Source: Caulobacter sp. (lineage in GTDB: Bacteria > Pseudomonadota > Alphaproteobacteria > Caulobacterales > Caulobacteraceae). Taken from it: a DNA stretch of 64,000 nt. Below are positions 28,641 through 37,865 of the stretch, piece by piece. The translations under genes and the position numbers were made by a program. The notes beneath the pieces were generated by a model. It did no database searches, was not told where the DNA came from, and was given only the letters and a program-made list of their open reading frames with translations. The stretch lies in contig WGLL01000002.1 in assembly GCA_016125585.1 (NCBI GenBank), positions 268,666-332,665 of the forward strand. Reading direction: 5' to 3'. The first letter of the stretch is position 1. Each line of letters begins with the position of its first letter.

Positions 28641-29814
28641 CATGACCGCATCAGACGCCCTGCACGCCCGCGCCACCGACATCCTCTCAACCCTCGTCGG
28701 CTTTGACACCACCTCGCGCCATTCGAACCTGGACCTGATCGAATGGGTCGAGGCCTATCTCGCGGGGCATGGCGTGACGTCGCGACGGGTGGCCAACGCC
28801 GACGCCAGCAAGGCCAATCTGATGGCCAGGGTCGGGCCTGCCGCCGAGGGCGGAGTGATCCTCTCGGGGCATACCGACGTGGTCCCGGTCGATGGCCAGC
28901 CCTGGACCTCCGATCCCTTCACCCTGACCGAGCGCGACGGCAAGCTCTACGGTCGCGGCAGTTCCGACATGAAGGGCTTCATCGCTCTGGCCCTGGCGGC
29001 GGTTCCCGACCTGATCGCGGCCGATATCCGGCGGCCGGTGTGGCTGGCCCTGTCCTATGACGAGGAAATCGGCTGTCTCGGGGCCCCGGCGATGATCGAG
29101 GCCCTGGCCGGGGTCGATCCGCGTCCGGCCCTGGCGGTGGTGGGCGAGCCGACCGGCATGGAGGTGGTCGGGGCGCACAAGGGCATCCTGTCGGCGACGG
29201 TGGTGGTCAATGGCCGCGAGGCCCATTCCAGCCAGACCCACCTGGGGGTCTCGGCCAACATGACGGCCCTGGGCCTGATGGCGGAACTGACGGCCCTGGC
29301 CGACCGGCTGATCGCCGCCGCCGATCCGGCCTCACCCTTCGAGCCGCCCCACGCCACCCTGACCATCGGCGTCATCCAGGGCGGCACGGCGATCAACATC
29401 CTTGCCCGGGAATGCCGCTTCTCCTTCGATCTGCGCTGCCCGCCGGGACAGGACCCCAACGCCCTGCTGGCCCCCTTCTTCGACCGCTGCCGGGCGCTGG
29501 ACGCGGCGCTGAAAGCCCGGTCGCCGGAGATGGGGGTGCGGTTCGAGGTGCATGCCGACGTCCCATCCCTGGCCCTGCAGGCCGGCGGACCGGCCGAGGC
29601 CCTGGCCCGTCGCCTCGCCGGCGACAACGGTCCCCTGCGCGCCGTGCCCTATGCGGCCGAGGCCGGACAGTTCCAGCTGGGCGGCTTTCCGGTGGTGCTG
29701 TGCGGGCCGGGCTGGATCGACCAGGCGCACCAGCCCGATGAATGGATCGAGATCAGCCAGATGCGGCGCGGCGCCGACTTCATGACCCGACTGGTGGAGG
29801 CCCAGAGCGTCTGA
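28641..29814 (+). CDS. argE: Acetylornithine deacetylase
   Basis: [40 protein letters not shown]...[45 protein letters not shown]. Confidence 0.95.
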
Positions 29815-29849
29815 GCCCTGAAGCGGCTGACGCCGGCCGTCACGCGTCG

Positions 29850-30089
29850 TCAGGCGTCGCCGTCGTCGTCGCCGAAGTCGGCCGGACCCGGCTCGAACGA
29901 CAGGATGTCGCCGGGCTGGCAGCCCAGTTCGCGGCACAGGGCGTCGAGGGTCGAGAAGCGGATGGCGCGGGCCTTGCCGGTCTTCAGGATCGACAGATTG
30001 GCGATGGTGACGCCGACCCGGTCGGCCAGTTCGGTGAGGGACATGCGCCGCTCCAGCAGCACGCGGTCCAGGCGGACGTGAATGGCCAT
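29850..30089 (-). CDS. Cro/CI-type HTH transcriptional regulator (YozG-like)
   Basis: RMSLTELADRVGVTIANLSILKTGKARAIRFSTLDALCRELGCQPGDIL. Confidence 0.92.
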   Translation of the reverse strand: MAIHVRLDRVLLERRMSLTELADRVGVTIANLSILKTGKARAIRFSTLDALCRELGCQPGDILSFEPGPADFGDDDGDA

Positions 30090-30106
30090 GATCTAGACTC
30101 CGGCCC

Positions 30107-30637
30107 TCATATCGTCAGTTCGGCTTCGTTGCGCAGGCGGGCGCCTTCGCGGAACACCTCGGCCAGCACGAAGACGACCATGACCGAAAACCAGGTGGTG
30201 GGGCTGAACCCGGCGCTGATCTGCTGCAGGCCCGGCAGCATCAGCGCCGCGGCGGTGGTGTAGATCCAGGTGCAGACCGTCAGCCCGGCCAGGCACAGGC
30301 CGATCAGGCGCAGCCGGCCGACATTGTCGGGATGGAAGGGGTCGCCGGCGGTCAGGGTTTTGAAGATCCGGCGCAGCTGGCCGACGATCAGCAGCCATCC
30401 GCTGGCGTACAGGGCGCCGCCGAACAGGCCGGCGGTCAGGGTGGCGCCGATATGGTCGGCGGTTCCAAGATCGGTCTTGATCTCGATCTTGGCGATCAGG
30501 TCGGTGTTGAAGCTGAGCAGCAGCATCACGACCCCGGCCAGGGCCAGGGCGCCGATCAGTCCCCACAACAGGAACCAGGTCACATCAAGAATGATTTTCA
30601 GGAAGCTCGAGATCGAGCCGGGTCCCAGGGTCCTCAT
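30107..30637 (-). CDS. DUF2975 domain membrane protein
   Basis: 176-aa four-TM protein with GDPFHPDNVGRLRLIG; directly upstream of the HTH gene, as in YoaS/YozG-type pairs. Confidence 0.85.
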   Translation of the reverse strand: MRTLGPGSISSFLKIILDVTWFLLWGLIGALALAGVVMLLLSFNTDLIAKIEIKTDLGTADHIGATLTAGLFGGALYASGWLLIVGQLRRIFKTLTAGDPFHPDNVGRLRLIGLCLAGLTVCTWIYTTAAALMLPGLQQISAGFSPTTWFSVMVVFVLAEVFREGARLRNEAELTI

Positions 30638-30663
30638 GACCGTACTGTTCCTTGAGTGTCTTT

Positions 30664-30710
30664 GAGCGCGCGTTCCGACAGGCGGTATCCGGTTATCGGA
30701 CCAAACGCAC
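30664..30710. repeat. Dispersed two-hairpin repeat family, degenerate copy 3 (first hairpin)
   Basis: GAGCGCGCGTTCCGACAGGCGGTATCCGGTTATCGGACCAAACGCACC aligns with copies 1, 2 and 4. Confidence 0.7.
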
Positions 30711-30868
30711 CACAAGCAAAGACGCCGGGGCCGGGGATTTGTCTCCAGCGGATGCGGTCCTGATGCGGCGGCCGGCTGGAGGGGCGTCTGCCGCCCGCCG
30801 GTGCGATCCCGGGGTCGGGTCGCTCGGCGAGCGGGTCTGGACGCGGAGTCTCATGAAAGAACCGCCGA

Positions 30869-30985
30869 TCAGAATGACTGGGCGAAGAAGCTGTAGGCGG
30901 CCAGCGGCATGGCGACGACGACGGCGGTGTAGACGATGCCGACGGCGAGGCGGTCGATCAGTTTGGTGGCATTGGCGAAAGTCAT
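30869..30985 (-). CDS. Small single-TM protein (38 aa)
   Basis: MTFANATKLIDRLAVGIVYTAVVVAMPLAAYSFFAQSF with AGAGGGA Shine-Dalgarno; internal start of the 74-aa ORF. Confidence 0.6.
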   Translation of the reverse strand: MTFANATKLIDRLAVGIVYTAVVVAMPLAAYSFFAQSF

Positions 30986-31102
30986 TGGCGTCAGGTCCCT
31001 CTGGTGTCTGTCGGTCCGCCCCTGGAGGGTGAAACCGGCGGGCGACAACAGCGCCGCCCGTGAGATGAGGGATAGAGGCGCATCGCTTATCAATCAAATT
31101 AC

Positions 31103-31139
31103 ATATCGTTTAACGATATTAAACTCTCGTAACAGAGTT
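31103..31139. promoter_or_regulatory. Two adjacent inverted repeats in an AT-rich intergenic patch (putative operators)
   Basis: ATATCGTT-T-AACGATAT (31103-31119) and AACTCT-cgtaac-AGAGTT (31122-31139). Confidence 0.5.
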
Positions 31140-31239
31140 ACTGGATGTTTAACCGCGCGCGGGTCGGGGCCCGGCCGGCGGGACCCCGATCCGATGCTTT
31201 GAAACGCGGCGTCCGACCGGTCCGGGGCCGGCGGTCGCG

Positions 31240-31767
31240 CTAGAACGGCACTTCCGGCGGCGGCGGGGCCTTTTCGCGGGGCGGCTCGGGCGCGGTCTTC
31301 GGGGTGGGCGAGGCCTTGGGGGCCGCCTTGGGCTGCGCCGCCTTAGGGGCCGGGGGTTTGGGGGCCGGGGGTTTGGCCGCCGGGGGTTGCGTCGATGCCG
31401 GCTGGCCGGCGGCGGACGCCTTCTCCGGGGGCTTTTCGGCGGCCTTGGCCGGCGGCGGGGCTTCCGGCGCGGCGGCCTCGCTGGCCGGCGGCGCCTCCGG
31501 CGGTTCTTCCTCGACCACCTTGGGGGCGGGTTTGGCCGCCGGAACCTGGGCCGGCGGCGGAGTGGCGAAACTGCGTTCCAGCGCGGCCGGGTCGATCGGC
31601 ACCGCCTCGGGCGGTCCGGCCACGGCGGCCGGCGCCGCGGCGGTCCCTTCCCATTCGGGGGCGCTGCGCCGCAGCGAATCGTTCATGCCCATCCACAACC
31701 CGACCGCCGCGCAGGCGATCAGGGCCAGGACCACAAGGCGGAGGGTGGCGGGCGAGATCCGGTGCAT
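31240..31767 (-). CDS. Hypothetical Pro/Ala/Lys-rich low-complexity protein with N-terminal TM segment
   Basis: LRLVVLALIACAAVGLWMGMND; PPAPKPPAPKAAQPKAAPKASPTPKTAPEPP. Confidence 0.7.
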   Translation of the reverse strand: MHRISPATLRLVVLALIACAAVGLWMGMNDSLRRSAPEWEGTAAAPAAVAGPPEAVPIDPAALERSFATPPPAQVPAAKPAPKVVEEEPPEAPPASEAAAPEAPPPAKAAEKPPEKASAAGQPASTQPPAAKPPAPKPPAPKAAQPKAAPKASPTPKTAPEPPREKAPPPPEVPF

Positions 31768-31826
31768 CCGGCGACACTATCGGCAGTCGTCGCGGGGGAA
31801 AAGCGTCGTCGTTGAAGGCCCGCTCT

Positions 31827-31915
31827 TGAAAACTGGACGTAGGGGTCCATTTTAATCTTGCCGCGGCGTCCGCCCGGCTGTAACCGCTTCGCAGGACGCC
31901 AGCGTCCAGTTTTCA
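31827..31915. promoter_or_regulatory. Palindrome-rich promoter region of the emrAB operon (putative TetR operators)
   Basis: 13-bp perfect IR TGAAAACTGGACG...CGTCCAGTTTTCA; local palindromes TGGAC-gtaggg-GTCCA and GGACGC-CA-GCGTCC. Confidence 0.55.
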
Positions 31916-31945
31916 TTTCCCGCCGTTTTCCAGGGCTGTTGATCC

Positions 31946-33055
31946 ATGCCGTCCATCCCCAGGCAAAGACTTGTTCCCATGATTGTGGCCGGCGTGGTCG
32001 CGGTCGCCGTCATCATCGGCGGCGGCGTCTGGTGGCACGGCAAGCAGAGTTTCGAGGGCACCGACAACGCCTTCGTCCAGGCCGACACCGTCCAGGTCAG
32101 CCCCCAGGTCTCCGGCTATGTGCTGGAGGTGCTGGTCAGCGACAACCAGCAGGTCGAGGCCGGACAGGTCATCGCCCGCATCGACCCGGCCACCATCCAG
32201 GCCCGCTATGACCAGGCCGCCGCCAATGTGCGCGCCCTGCAGGCCGACGTTCAGGCGGTCGACGACAAGCGCGCCCTGGAACAGGCGATGATCGCCCAGA
32301 AGGCGGCCGGGGTCGCCAGCGCCCGGGCCGACGCCGGCCGCATGGCCGTCGATTCCCGCCGCTACGGCGATCTCGCCGCCAAGGGCTGGGTCTCCGACCA
32401 GAAGCTGCAACAGGTCAAGGCCGGCGAGAAGCAGTCGGAAGCCAGCGTCGCCGCCGCCGAGGCCGCCCTGACCGCCGAACAGCGCGCCGCCCAGTCGCTC
32501 GGCTCGGCCCGGGCCCAGAAGGTCGCCCAGGTCCAGGCCGCCCAGGCCGCCGTCGAACAGGCCCGCATCGATCTCGAACGCACGGTGATCCGCGCCCCGG
32601 TGGCCGGCGTCGTCGGCGCCCGCTCGGTGCGCCCCGGCCAGCTGGTCCAGCCCGGCCAGACCATGATGGTGGTGGTGCCGCTGAGCGAGACCTATGTGGT
32701 CGCCAATTTCAAGGAAACCCAGGTGTCGCGCCTGCGCATCGGCCAGCCGGTCGAGATCAAGGCCGACGCCTTCGGCAAGCAGACCCTCAAGGGCCATATC
32801 GAGAGCTTTTCCCCGGCAACGGGCGCCGAGTTCGCCCTGATCCCGGTTGAGAACGCGGTCGGCAACTTCACCAAGATCGCCCAGCGGGTGCCGGTGCGGA
32901 TCGTCGTCGACAAGGGCCAGCCCCTGTCCGGCGCCCTGCGTCCCGGCCTGTCGCTGGAGGTCAAGGTCGATGTCCGGGTCCGCTCGGGCCTGACCTTCGC
33001 CGAGTCCGGGGCCCAGACGCCCCAGCTCGCCGCCCAGCCTGATCCCCGGCCATGA
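31946..33055 (+). CDS. emrA: HlyD/EmrA family efflux periplasmic adaptor
   Basis: GGGVWWHGKQSFEGTDNAFVQADTVQVSPQVSGYVLEVLVSDNQQVEAGQVIARIDPA; ETYVVANFKETQVSRLRIGQPVEIKADAFG. Confidence 0.93.
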   Translation: MPSIPRQRLVPMIVAGVVAVAVIIGGGVWWHGKQSFEGTDNAFVQADTVQVSPQVSGYVLEVLVSDNQQVEAGQVIARIDPATIQARYDQAAANVRALQADVQAVDDKRALEQAMIAQKAAGVASARADAGRMAVDSRRYGDLAAKGWVSDQKLQQVKAGEKQSEASVAAAEAALTAEQRAAQSLGSARAQKVAQVQAAQAAVEQARIDLERTVIRAPVAGVVGARSVRPGQLVQPGQTMMVVVPLSETYVVANFKETQVSRLRIGQPVEIKADAFGKQTLKGHIESFSPATGAEFALIPVENAVGNFTKIAQRVPVRIVVDKGQPLSGALRPGLSLEVKVDVRVRSGLTFAESGAQTPQLAAQPDPRP

Positions 33056-34650
33056 CCGACGCCGCAATCGGCGGCGCACCCTCTGTCGCCGGCGCCCCCG
33101 CCGCCGAAAAGATCAACTGGCTGCCGGTGTTCCTCGGCTTCGGGGGGATGATCATCGGCCAGTTCATGGCCATCCTCGACATCCAGGTCGTCGCCGCCTC
33201 CCTGTCGCAGATCCAGGCCGGGGTCGGGGCGACCACCGACGAGATGAGCTGGGTCCAGACCATCTATCTGCTGGCCGAGGTGGTGATCATGCCGCTGACC
33301 GCCTACCTCTGCCGCATGGTCAGCACGCGCCGCTTCTTCATGGGCGCCTGCATCCTGTTCATCGGCTCCAGCATCCTTACCGGCCTGTCGACCAACATCG
33401 AGATGATGATCTTCCTGCGCGCCGTGCAGGGGATCGCCGGCGGCGCCATGATCCCGCCCGTCTTCGCCACCGCCTTCACCGTGTTTCCGCCCGAGCGGCG
33501 GATCACCGCCAATGTCGTGGTCGGGCTGATCGTCACCCTGGCCCCGACCATCGGCCCGACCCTGGGCGGCCACCTGACCGAATGGACCAGCTGGCGCTGG
33601 CTGTTCTTCATCAACGTGCCGCCTGGCCTTCTGGCCCTGTTCCTGGTCAGCCGTTACGCCAACTTCGACAAGGGCGACCCGAGCCTGGCCAAGGGCGTCG
33701 ACTGGTGGGGCGTGGGTCTGATGGCGGTCGGCCTGCTCAGCATCCAGTATGTGCTGGAGGAGGGCGCGCGGAACAGCTGGTTCCAGGACGACGTCATTCT
33801 TTGGCTGATGGTGCTGGGGGTCATCGCCATGGGCGCCTTCATCTGGCGGCAGCTGGTCTACAAGCAGCCCATTGTCTCCCTGCGGCCGTTCACCGACCGC
33901 AACTTCGCCCTCGGCATCGTCATGACCTTCGTTTCCGGGGTCAGCCTCTATGGCGGCACCTTCGTCCTGCCCCTGTTCCTGGCCCAGGTGCGGCAGTATT
34001 CGGCCGCCGAGGTCGGCACCACCATGCTGGTCTCCGGCCTGACCATGTTCCTCTGCGGCCCGATCGCCGGGCGGCTGGTGCGGTTGTTCGACGCCCGGGT
34101 GGCGATGGTCGTCGGGTTTGTGCTCGCCGCCTATGGCACCGGCATGGCCAGCGCCGTCACCGCCGACTGGGGCTTTTCCCAGTTCGCCCTGATGCAAGCG
34201 GTGCGGGCGGCCGGGGTGATGATCGCCATGATCGCCACCCAGCAGATGACCATCAGCACCATCCCCATGAGCATGATGAAGGACGCCTCGGCCCTGGTGA
34301 ACCTGATGCGCAACGTCGGCGGGGCCGTGGGCCTGGCGCTGCTGTCCACCCTGCTCAGTCGACAGATGGCGGTTCACTACGCCGACATCGCCAGCAAGGT
34401 CAGTCTCGACAACAGCACAAGCCAGGCCATGATCGAGGGCCTCACCGCCCGCATGGCCCAGCTGGGCACGGCCGATCCCGCCGGCGCCGGCCGCAAGGCC
34501 TTCAGCATGCTGATGCACCGTGACGCCTCGGTCCTGGCCTTCGGGGACGCCTTCGCGGCCCTGGCGGTGGGCCTTGGGCTGGCGGCGGTGCTGGCGTTGT
34601 TCGCCAAGCCGGGCAAGGCCGCGGCCCCGGCCGCCGCGGGGGGACATTGA
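33052..34650 (+). CDS. emrB: DHA2 family MFS efflux permease, EmrB-like
   Basis: MIIGQFMAILDIQVVAASLSQIQAGVGATTDEMSWVQTIYLLAEVVIMPLTAYL; 14-TM DHA2; ATGA overlap with emrA. Confidence 0.94.
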   Translation: MTDAAIGGAPSVAGAPAAEKINWLPVFLGFGGMIIGQFMAILDIQVVAASLSQIQAGVGATTDEMSWVQTIYLLAEVVIMPLTAYLCRMVSTRRFFMGACILFIGSSILTGLSTNIEMMIFLRAVQGIAGGAMIPPVFATAFTVFPPERRITANVVVGLIVTLAPTIGPTLGGHLTEWTSWRWLFFINVPPGLLALFLVSRYANFDKGDPSLAKGVDWWGVGLMAVGLLSIQYVLEEGARNSWFQDDVILWLMVLGVIAMGAFIWRQLVYKQPIVSLRPFTDRNFALGIVMTFVSGVSLYGGTFVLPLFLAQVRQYSAAEVGTTMLVSGLTMFLCGPIAGRLVRLFDARVAMVVGFVLAAYGTGMASAVTADWGFSQFALMQAVRAAGVMIAMIATQQMTISTIPMSMMKDASALVNLMRNVGGAVGLALLSTLLSRQMAVHYADIASKVSLDNSTSQAMIEGLTARMAQLGTADPAGAGRKAFSMLMHRDASVLAFGDAFAALAVGLGLAAVLALFAKPGKAAAPAAAGGH

Positions 34651-34652
34651 CG

Positions 34653-36284
34653 ATGAGCCAGTCGGGGGACGCCATGAAATCCGGGGATGACATCACCGTC
34701 GCCCAGGCGCCGACCACGGCGTCGGGGGCGGTCGACTGGACGCGGCTGTTCATCGGCTTTGGCGGCATGGCCATCGGCCAGTTCATGGCCATTCTCGATA
34801 TCCAGATCGTCGCCGCCAGCCTGCCGCAGATCCAGGCCGGGATCGGGGCCAGCGCCGACCAGGTCAGCTGGATCCAGACCGCCTATCTGATCCCCGAAGT
34901 GGTGATGATTCCGCTGTCGTCCTACCTGTCCCGCCTCTGGGGCACCCGGGCCGTGTTCATGATGAGCTGCGGCGGCTTCATCCTGATGAGCGTCGTCGCC
35001 GGCCTGTCGACCAGCATCGAGTTCATGATCATCGCCCGGGCCCTGCAGGGTTTCATCGGCGGGGCCATGGTGCCGACGGTGTTCGCCACCGCCTTCACCG
35101 CCTTTCCGCCGGAAAAGCGCATCGCCGCCAATGTCGCCACCGGCATGATCGTCACCCTGGCCCCGACCGTCGGGCCGATCCTCGGCGGCCATCTGACCGA
35201 GTGGCTCAGCTGGCGCTGGCTGTTCTTCATCAATGTCGGGCCGGGCCTGCTCAGCCTGTTTCTGGTCGGCCGCTACGCCAACTTCGACCGCGGCGACCGC
35301 AGCCTGTCGGCCGGCTTCGACTGGTTCGGCCTGACCACCATGGCGGTCTTCCTGATGAGCCTGCAGTACGTCGTCGAGGAGGGGGCCAAGGACAACTGGT
35401 TCGAGGATGGGACCATCCTCTGGCTGACGGTGCTCTGCGCCATCAGCGGCGTCACCTTCGTCTGGCGCACCCTCAGCTACCACAAGCCCCTGGTGCAGCT
35501 GCGCGCCTTCGCCGACCGCAACTTCACCCTCGGCATCCTGATGACGGCGGTGTCCGGCGTCAGCCTCTACGGCGGCACCTTCCTGATGCCCCTCTACCTT
35601 GGCCGGGTGCGACAGTTCTCGGCCGCCGAGGTCGGCACCACCATGCTGGTCTCCGGCATCTGCATGTTCTTCACCGGCCCGCTGGTCGGCCGGTTGGCGC
35701 GGACCATCGACGCGCGGATTCCGATGTTCATCGGCTTTTCGATGGTCGCCTGGGGCATGTGGCTGGGCCACGACATCAACGGCGAATGGGGCTTCTGGGA
35801 GTTCGCCAGCCTGCAGGCCTTCCGCGGCTGCGGGGTGATGATCGCCATGATCGCCACCAGCCAGCTGACCATGTCGACCCTGCCGCCGGCCATGGTCAAG
35901 GACGCCTCGGGCCTGATGAACCTGTCGCGCAACACCGCCGGGGCCATCGCCATGGCCTATCTGTCGACCACCCTGACCACCCGCACGGCCGAACATATGG
36001 ACGCCCTGTCCTCGCGCGTGACCATCGCCTCGGTGGACGCCCAGGCGATGATCGCCGGCCTGACCCAGCGCATGGCCGCCATGGGGGTCGCCGACCCCGA
36101 GGGCGCCGCCCGCAAGGCCTTCCAGTTCTTCATGAACAGGCAGGCCTCGATCCTGGCCTTCGGCGACGGCTTTACCGTGCTCGCCCTGGCCGGCGCGCTC
36201 GCCGCCGCCCTGGCCCTCTTGGCCAGGCCGGCAAAGGTCCCGCTTTCTCCCGCCGCGGCCGAGGCCGCCGCAGAGGCGCACTGA
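34653..36284 (+). CDS. Second DHA2 family MFS efflux permease, EmrB paralog
   Basis: MAIGQFMAILDIQIVAASLPQIQAGIGASADQVSWIQTAYLIPEVVMIPLSSYLSRLWG; co-linear with the preceding EmrB. Confidence 0.94.
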   Translation: MSQSGDAMKSGDDITVAQAPTTASGAVDWTRLFIGFGGMAIGQFMAILDIQIVAASLPQIQAGIGASADQVSWIQTAYLIPEVVMIPLSSYLSRLWGTRAVFMMSCGGFILMSVVAGLSTSIEFMIIARALQGFIGGAMVPTVFATAFTAFPPEKRIAANVATGMIVTLAPTVGPILGGHLTEWLSWRWLFFINVGPGLLSLFLVGRYANFDRGDRSLSAGFDWFGLTTMAVFLMSLQYVVEEGAKDNWFEDGTILWLTVLCAISGVTFVWRTLSYHKPLVQLRAFADRNFTLGILMTAVSGVSLYGGTFLMPLYLGRVRQFSAAEVGTTMLVSGICMFFTGPLVGRLARTIDARIPMFIGFSMVAWGMWLGHDINGEWGFWEFASLQAFRGCGVMIAMIATSQLTMSTLPPAMVKDASGLMNLSRNTAGAIAMAYLSTTLTTRTAEHMDALSSRVTIASVDAQAMIAGLTQRMAAMGVADPEGAARKAFQFFMNRQASILAFGDGFTVLALAGALAAALALLARPAKVPLSPAAAEAAAEAH

Positions 36285-36285
36285 C

Positions 36286-36891
36286 ATGCCCAGACTGACC
36301 GGACAGATTGATCTTTCCAAGACCGAGGCCATCCTCGACGCCGCCTCCGAGGTGCTGGCCGAACGCGGCCTGGCCGCCCCCATCCAGGAGATCGCCCGCC
36401 GCGCGGGGGTCTCGAAACAGACCATCTACAACCGCTACGGCAGCAAGACCGAGCTGGTCCGGGCCCTGGTCGAGCGGCGGGTGGATTCGATCACCGCCCC
36501 CCTGCGGACCCCCGGCGCCGAGCAGCGTCCCGAGGAGACCCTGGCCGCCTATGCCCGCACCCTGCTGCAGGTCATCTCCACCGGCAGCTATTCGGTGATG
36601 CGGCTGTCGATCCAGAGCGCCGCCGAAATGCCCGATCTGGCGCGCGAGGTGTTCGAGAGCGGCCCCAAGCGCTCCCGCGCCCAGCTGGCCGCCTTCCTGG
36701 ACCTGGAAACCCGGGCCGGCCGGCTGAACGTCGACGATCCCCTGCAGGCGGCGGAATTCTTCGGCGGCATGGTGCTGGGTCACCGCCAGACCCAGGCCCT
36801 GCTGCGGCTGGGCTGGGACCTGTCGGAGGCGGAGATCGACAAACTGGCCCGGGCCGCCGCCCGGGTCTTCATGCGGGCCTACGCGGCCTAG
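36286..36891 (+). CDS. TetR/AcrR family transcriptional regulator
   Basis: AILDAASEVLAERGLAAPIQEIARRAGVSKQTIYNRYGSKTELVRALVERRVD. Confidence 0.95.
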   Translation: MPRLTGQIDLSKTEAILDAASEVLAERGLAAPIQEIARRAGVSKQTIYNRYGSKTELVRALVERRVDSITAPLRTPGAEQRPEETLAAYARTLLQVISTGSYSVMRLSIQSAAEMPDLAREVFESGPKRSRAQLAAFLDLETRAGRLNVDDPLQAAEFFGGMVLGHRQTQALLRLGWDLSEAEIDKLARAAARVFMRAYAA

Positions 36892-37709
36892 CCCGCGCCG
36901 TTGGCGATTTCGTCCGGCAGCCCCATCATGTGGAAGCCGGCGTCGACGTGGATCACCTCGCCGGTGGTCGAGCGGCCCAGATCCGACAGCAGCCACAGGG
37001 CGCAGCCGGCGACCCCTTCCATGCTGGTGTCTTCCTTCATGGCGCTGAACATCCGGCCCTGGCCGAGCAGGCCCCGGCCGCCGCTGATCCCGGCCAGGGA
37101 CAGGGTGCGCATGGCGCCGGCCGAGATGGCGTTGACCCGGATGCCCTGGGGGCCCAGGTCGCGGGCGATGTAGCGGGTCGCCGCCTCCAGCGCCGCCTTG
37201 GCCACGCCCATGGTGTTGTAGTTGGGAATGACCCGCTTGGAGCCAAGGTAGGTCATGGTCACCATCGACCCGCCCGGCTTCATCATCTTGCTGGCGCGCC
37301 TGGCCGCGTCGACGAAGCTGAAGGCGGAGATGTTCATCGCCGTCAGGAACCCGTCCCGCGTGGTGTTCTCGACAAAGCTGCCCTTCAGCTCGTCCTTGTT
37401 GGCGAAGGCGATGGAGTGGACCAGGAAATCCAGCCCGCCGAAGCGCTGCTCCAGCTCGGCGAAGGCCGCGTCCATCGAGGCGTCATCGGTCACCTCGCAG
37501 GGGATGAAATCGGTCACCCCGATCGCCTCGCCCAGCGGCCGCACGCGCTTTTCCATGTCCGGCAGATAGGCGAAGGCCAGCCGGGCGCCCTGGGCGGCCA
37601 GCTGCTGGGCGATGCCGTAGGCGATGGAATTGTGGTTCGCCACCCCCATGACCAGCCCGGTCTTGCCGGCCATCAGGTCACCCTTGGGGAAGCTGTATTC
37701 TTCGGCCAT
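36888..37709 (-). CDS. fabI: Enoyl-[acyl-carrier-protein] reductase [NADH]
   Basis: MAGKTGLVMGVANHNSIAYGIAQQLAAQGARLAFAY...SMVTMTYLGSKRVIPNYNTMGVAKAALEAATRYIARDLGPQGIRVNAISAG. Confidence 0.96.
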   Translation of the reverse strand: MAEEYSFPKGDLMAGKTGLVMGVANHNSIAYGIAQQLAAQGARLAFAYLPDMEKRVRPLGEAIGVTDFIPCEVTDDASMDAAFAELEQRFGGLDFLVHSIAFANKDELKGSFVENTTRDGFLTAMNISAFSFVDAARRASKMMKPGGSMVTMTYLGSKRVIPNYNTMGVAKAALEAATRYIARDLGPQGIRVNAISAGAMRTLSLAGISGGRGLLGQGRMFSAMKEDTSMEGVAGCALWLLSDLGRSTTGEVIHVDAGFHMMGLPDEIANGAG

Positions 37710-37765
37710 GCGGCGTCTCCTCGAAGCTCTTGCGGCGGTTTATAGGGGGTTCGGCGCGGGACGCT

Positions 37766-37865
37766 AGAGCGCGTTCCCATTGGTGGGAACCGGCAATCGG
37801 ATCAAACGCGCGACCCGCAAGAGTCCGGAGCGGCGCAACATCGGTCCGTCATGTCGCGCCCGCTT
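37766..37865. repeat. Two-hairpin dispersed intergenic repeat, copy 2
   Basis: AGAGCGCGTTCCCATTGGTGGGAACCGGCAATCGGATCAAACGCGCG plus GGAGCGGCGCAACATcggtccgtcATGTCGCGCCCGCTTC. Confidence 0.85.

Noticed and set aside
34377-36425. 682-aa minus-strand ORF (and 32692..34647 minus)
   Set aside because: Antisense to the two EmrB permeases; shadow ORFs
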